The notes under the pieces: model-generated
Told to the model about the DNA's origin: nothing
Seen by the model: only the letters and a program-made list of their open reading frames with translations
Database searches by the model: none
Shown: piece after piece, positions 29,918-30,690 of the stretch
Layout: every line of letters begins with the position of its first letter
How positions within the stretch are numbered: the first letter of the stretch is position 1
Assembly (NCBI GenBank): GCA_009774145.1
Contig: VSND01000055.1
Location: forward strand, 1 to 30,690
DNA from: Lachnospiraceae bacterium
Lineage (GTDB): Bacteria; Bacillota; Clostridia; Lachnospirales; Lachnospiraceae
Reading direction: 5' to 3'
DNA length: 30,690 nucleotides
Translations under genes and position numbers: made by a program

Positions 29918-30690
29918 TCAAAGGAATTTCAGATTTCTTCTGTACGCTGCCATCTCCTCCTCGCTTCCCGTATCGATCACATACTGCAGTTCCCAGATCA
30001 CGGCTTCCCGCTCCTTCGGAAGATATGCCGTGACCGGATAATAATTGGAGCCCGTATTGGCAAACAGATGCGTCCGTACCTGCAGATTCCGGATAAAAAC
30101 CTGCAGTTCCTGCAGACGTTCCTTCTCCCCCGCGGGTACAAATTTCCCCTTCTGCGCCATACGGTACAGCTCTGTGCCGGGGAACAGCGTCAGAGAACTG
30201 ACAGAGATAAAATATGGATTTAACCGGCTGAACAGTCTGGCGCTGTTCACCGCATTCCGGTATCCATTGCCCCTGCCTGCCAGCCCGGTCATATAGACCA
30301 GATAATATTCAATCCCTGCCTCCTGAAGCTTCCGGCACTGCTCCAGGATGTCGGCAGCCGTATAATTCTTGCCCGCCAGCAAAAGCGTATCATCATCCCC
30401 GCTTTCCGTTCCGATGGTCAGCCCATGGATTCCCATGGCCCGAAGCTTTTTTAACTGCCACGCCTCCTTGTCCCTGATATTTCGTATGCTGGCAAACATG
30501 GCCATCGTCTGACATTTGATCAGATAATCCCTCACGGTCAGCGCACGAAGCTTCAGGTTTTCATAGCTCATGGCAAACGGATCCGCTCCGGTCCAGAAAA
30601 TCCGTCTTGCATAAGGAACTGTTAAGAAATAACTTTTAATCTTGGGGCTTAATAACATAGTTCCATTTTCCAAGTGTCTCACAAGGAAAA
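29918..30690 (-). CDS. Radical SAM protein, 5' end outside the window
   Basis: 257 codons remain and the frame is open to the window edge, so the N-terminus with the expected CxxxCxxC cluster is missing here. Visible radical SAM features are FWTGADPFAMSYENLKLRAL, ASIRNIRDKEAWQLKKLRAM, the SAM-ribose segment IHGLTIGTESGDDDTLLLAG, then EYYLVYMTGLAGRG and SVSSLTLFPGTELYRMAQKG. This pattern resembles the Elp3/MiaB-type radical SAM proteins of Clostridia that are annotated only by superfamily; the substrate is unknown. GTG at 30682 is an in-frame codon, not a likely start. It stands alone, followed by a terminator. Confidence 0.88.
   Translation of the reverse strand, partial: FLVRHLENGTMLLSPKIKSYFLTVPYARRIFWTGADPFAMSYENLKLRALTVRDYLIKCQTMAMFASIRNIRDKEAWQLKKLRAMGIHGLTIGTESGDDDTLLLAGKNYTAADILEQCRKLQEAGIEYYLVYMTGLAGRGNGYRNAVNSARLFSRLNPYFISVSSLTLFPGTELYRMAQKGKFVPAGEKERLQELQVFIRNLQVRTHLFANTGSNYYPVTAYLPKEREAVIWELQYVIDTGSEEEMAAYRRNLKFL

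Overview
The window looks like a low-to-moderate GC, anaerobic Firmicute of the Lachnospiraceae/Clostridia type. The evidence is the chromosomal gene order (greA-lysS; dusB-birA-argF; dnaE-pfkA-trmH), strong AAGGAGG-type ribosome sites, AT-rich -10/-35 promoters, a plant-type acyl-ACP thioesterase, an SleB-type cell-wall hydrolase and small Lachnospiraceae-type DUF proteins. Genus cannot be fixed from the sequence alone. Nearly every gene lies on the minus strand; the one clear plus-strand gene is an XRE regulator at 29074.

Region 1 (1-11611) is one end of an integrative and conjugative element (ICE) of the Tn1549/CTn type, abutting the 3' end of lysS. In transcription order (right to left) it carries a maintenance module (DUF6075-like protein, DUF3970-like protein, ParA, ParB, a DUF6017-type replication protein, two unrecognised proteins). 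A SAM methyltransferase with its own promoter follows as cargo. Then come a zinc-ribbon protein, a PcfB-like protein, the VirD4-type coupling protein and a shortened Maff2 membrane protein. The VirB4/PrgI/peptidase genes that normally follow Maff2 are missing here. In their place are a 150-bp hairpin, a PadR regulator with a DUF1700/HAAS membrane protein, and then the Tn916-style sigma-factor and HTH pair. The arrangement suggests a deleted or rearranged element, or one whose transfer genes lie further left.

Region 2 (11612-17717) is housekeeping: greA-lysS, a lineage-type hypothetical gene, dusB, a DUF6145-like gene, birA, a small membrane protein and argF. Region 3 (17796-21144) has an SPFH/NfeD membrane pair, a 146-bp hairpin element, and a secreted SH3-SleB cell-wall hydrolase with a near-consensus promoter, followed upstream by a repeat-bearing non-coding stretch. 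Region 4 (21145-28727) has dnaE, pfkA and trmH read in one direction, an HPr-like protein lacking the usual histidine, a CvfB-like S1 protein and an acyl-ACP thioesterase. Region 5 (28828-30690) has a 40-residue membrane peptide divergent from the XRE regulator, two strong bidirectional terminators, and the 3' part of a radical SAM gene that leaves the window.

The most interesting unexplained signals are structural, not protein-coding. They are the 150-bp hairpin with inverted DnaA-box-like motifs inside the ICE, a three-copy intergenic palindrome whose loop is flipped in one copy, three 11-bp-phased repeats at the ICE/lysS junction, terminator-like hairpins standing between promoter and gene ahead of the ICE maintenance operon and argF, and a 146-bp hairpin element on the chromosome side.
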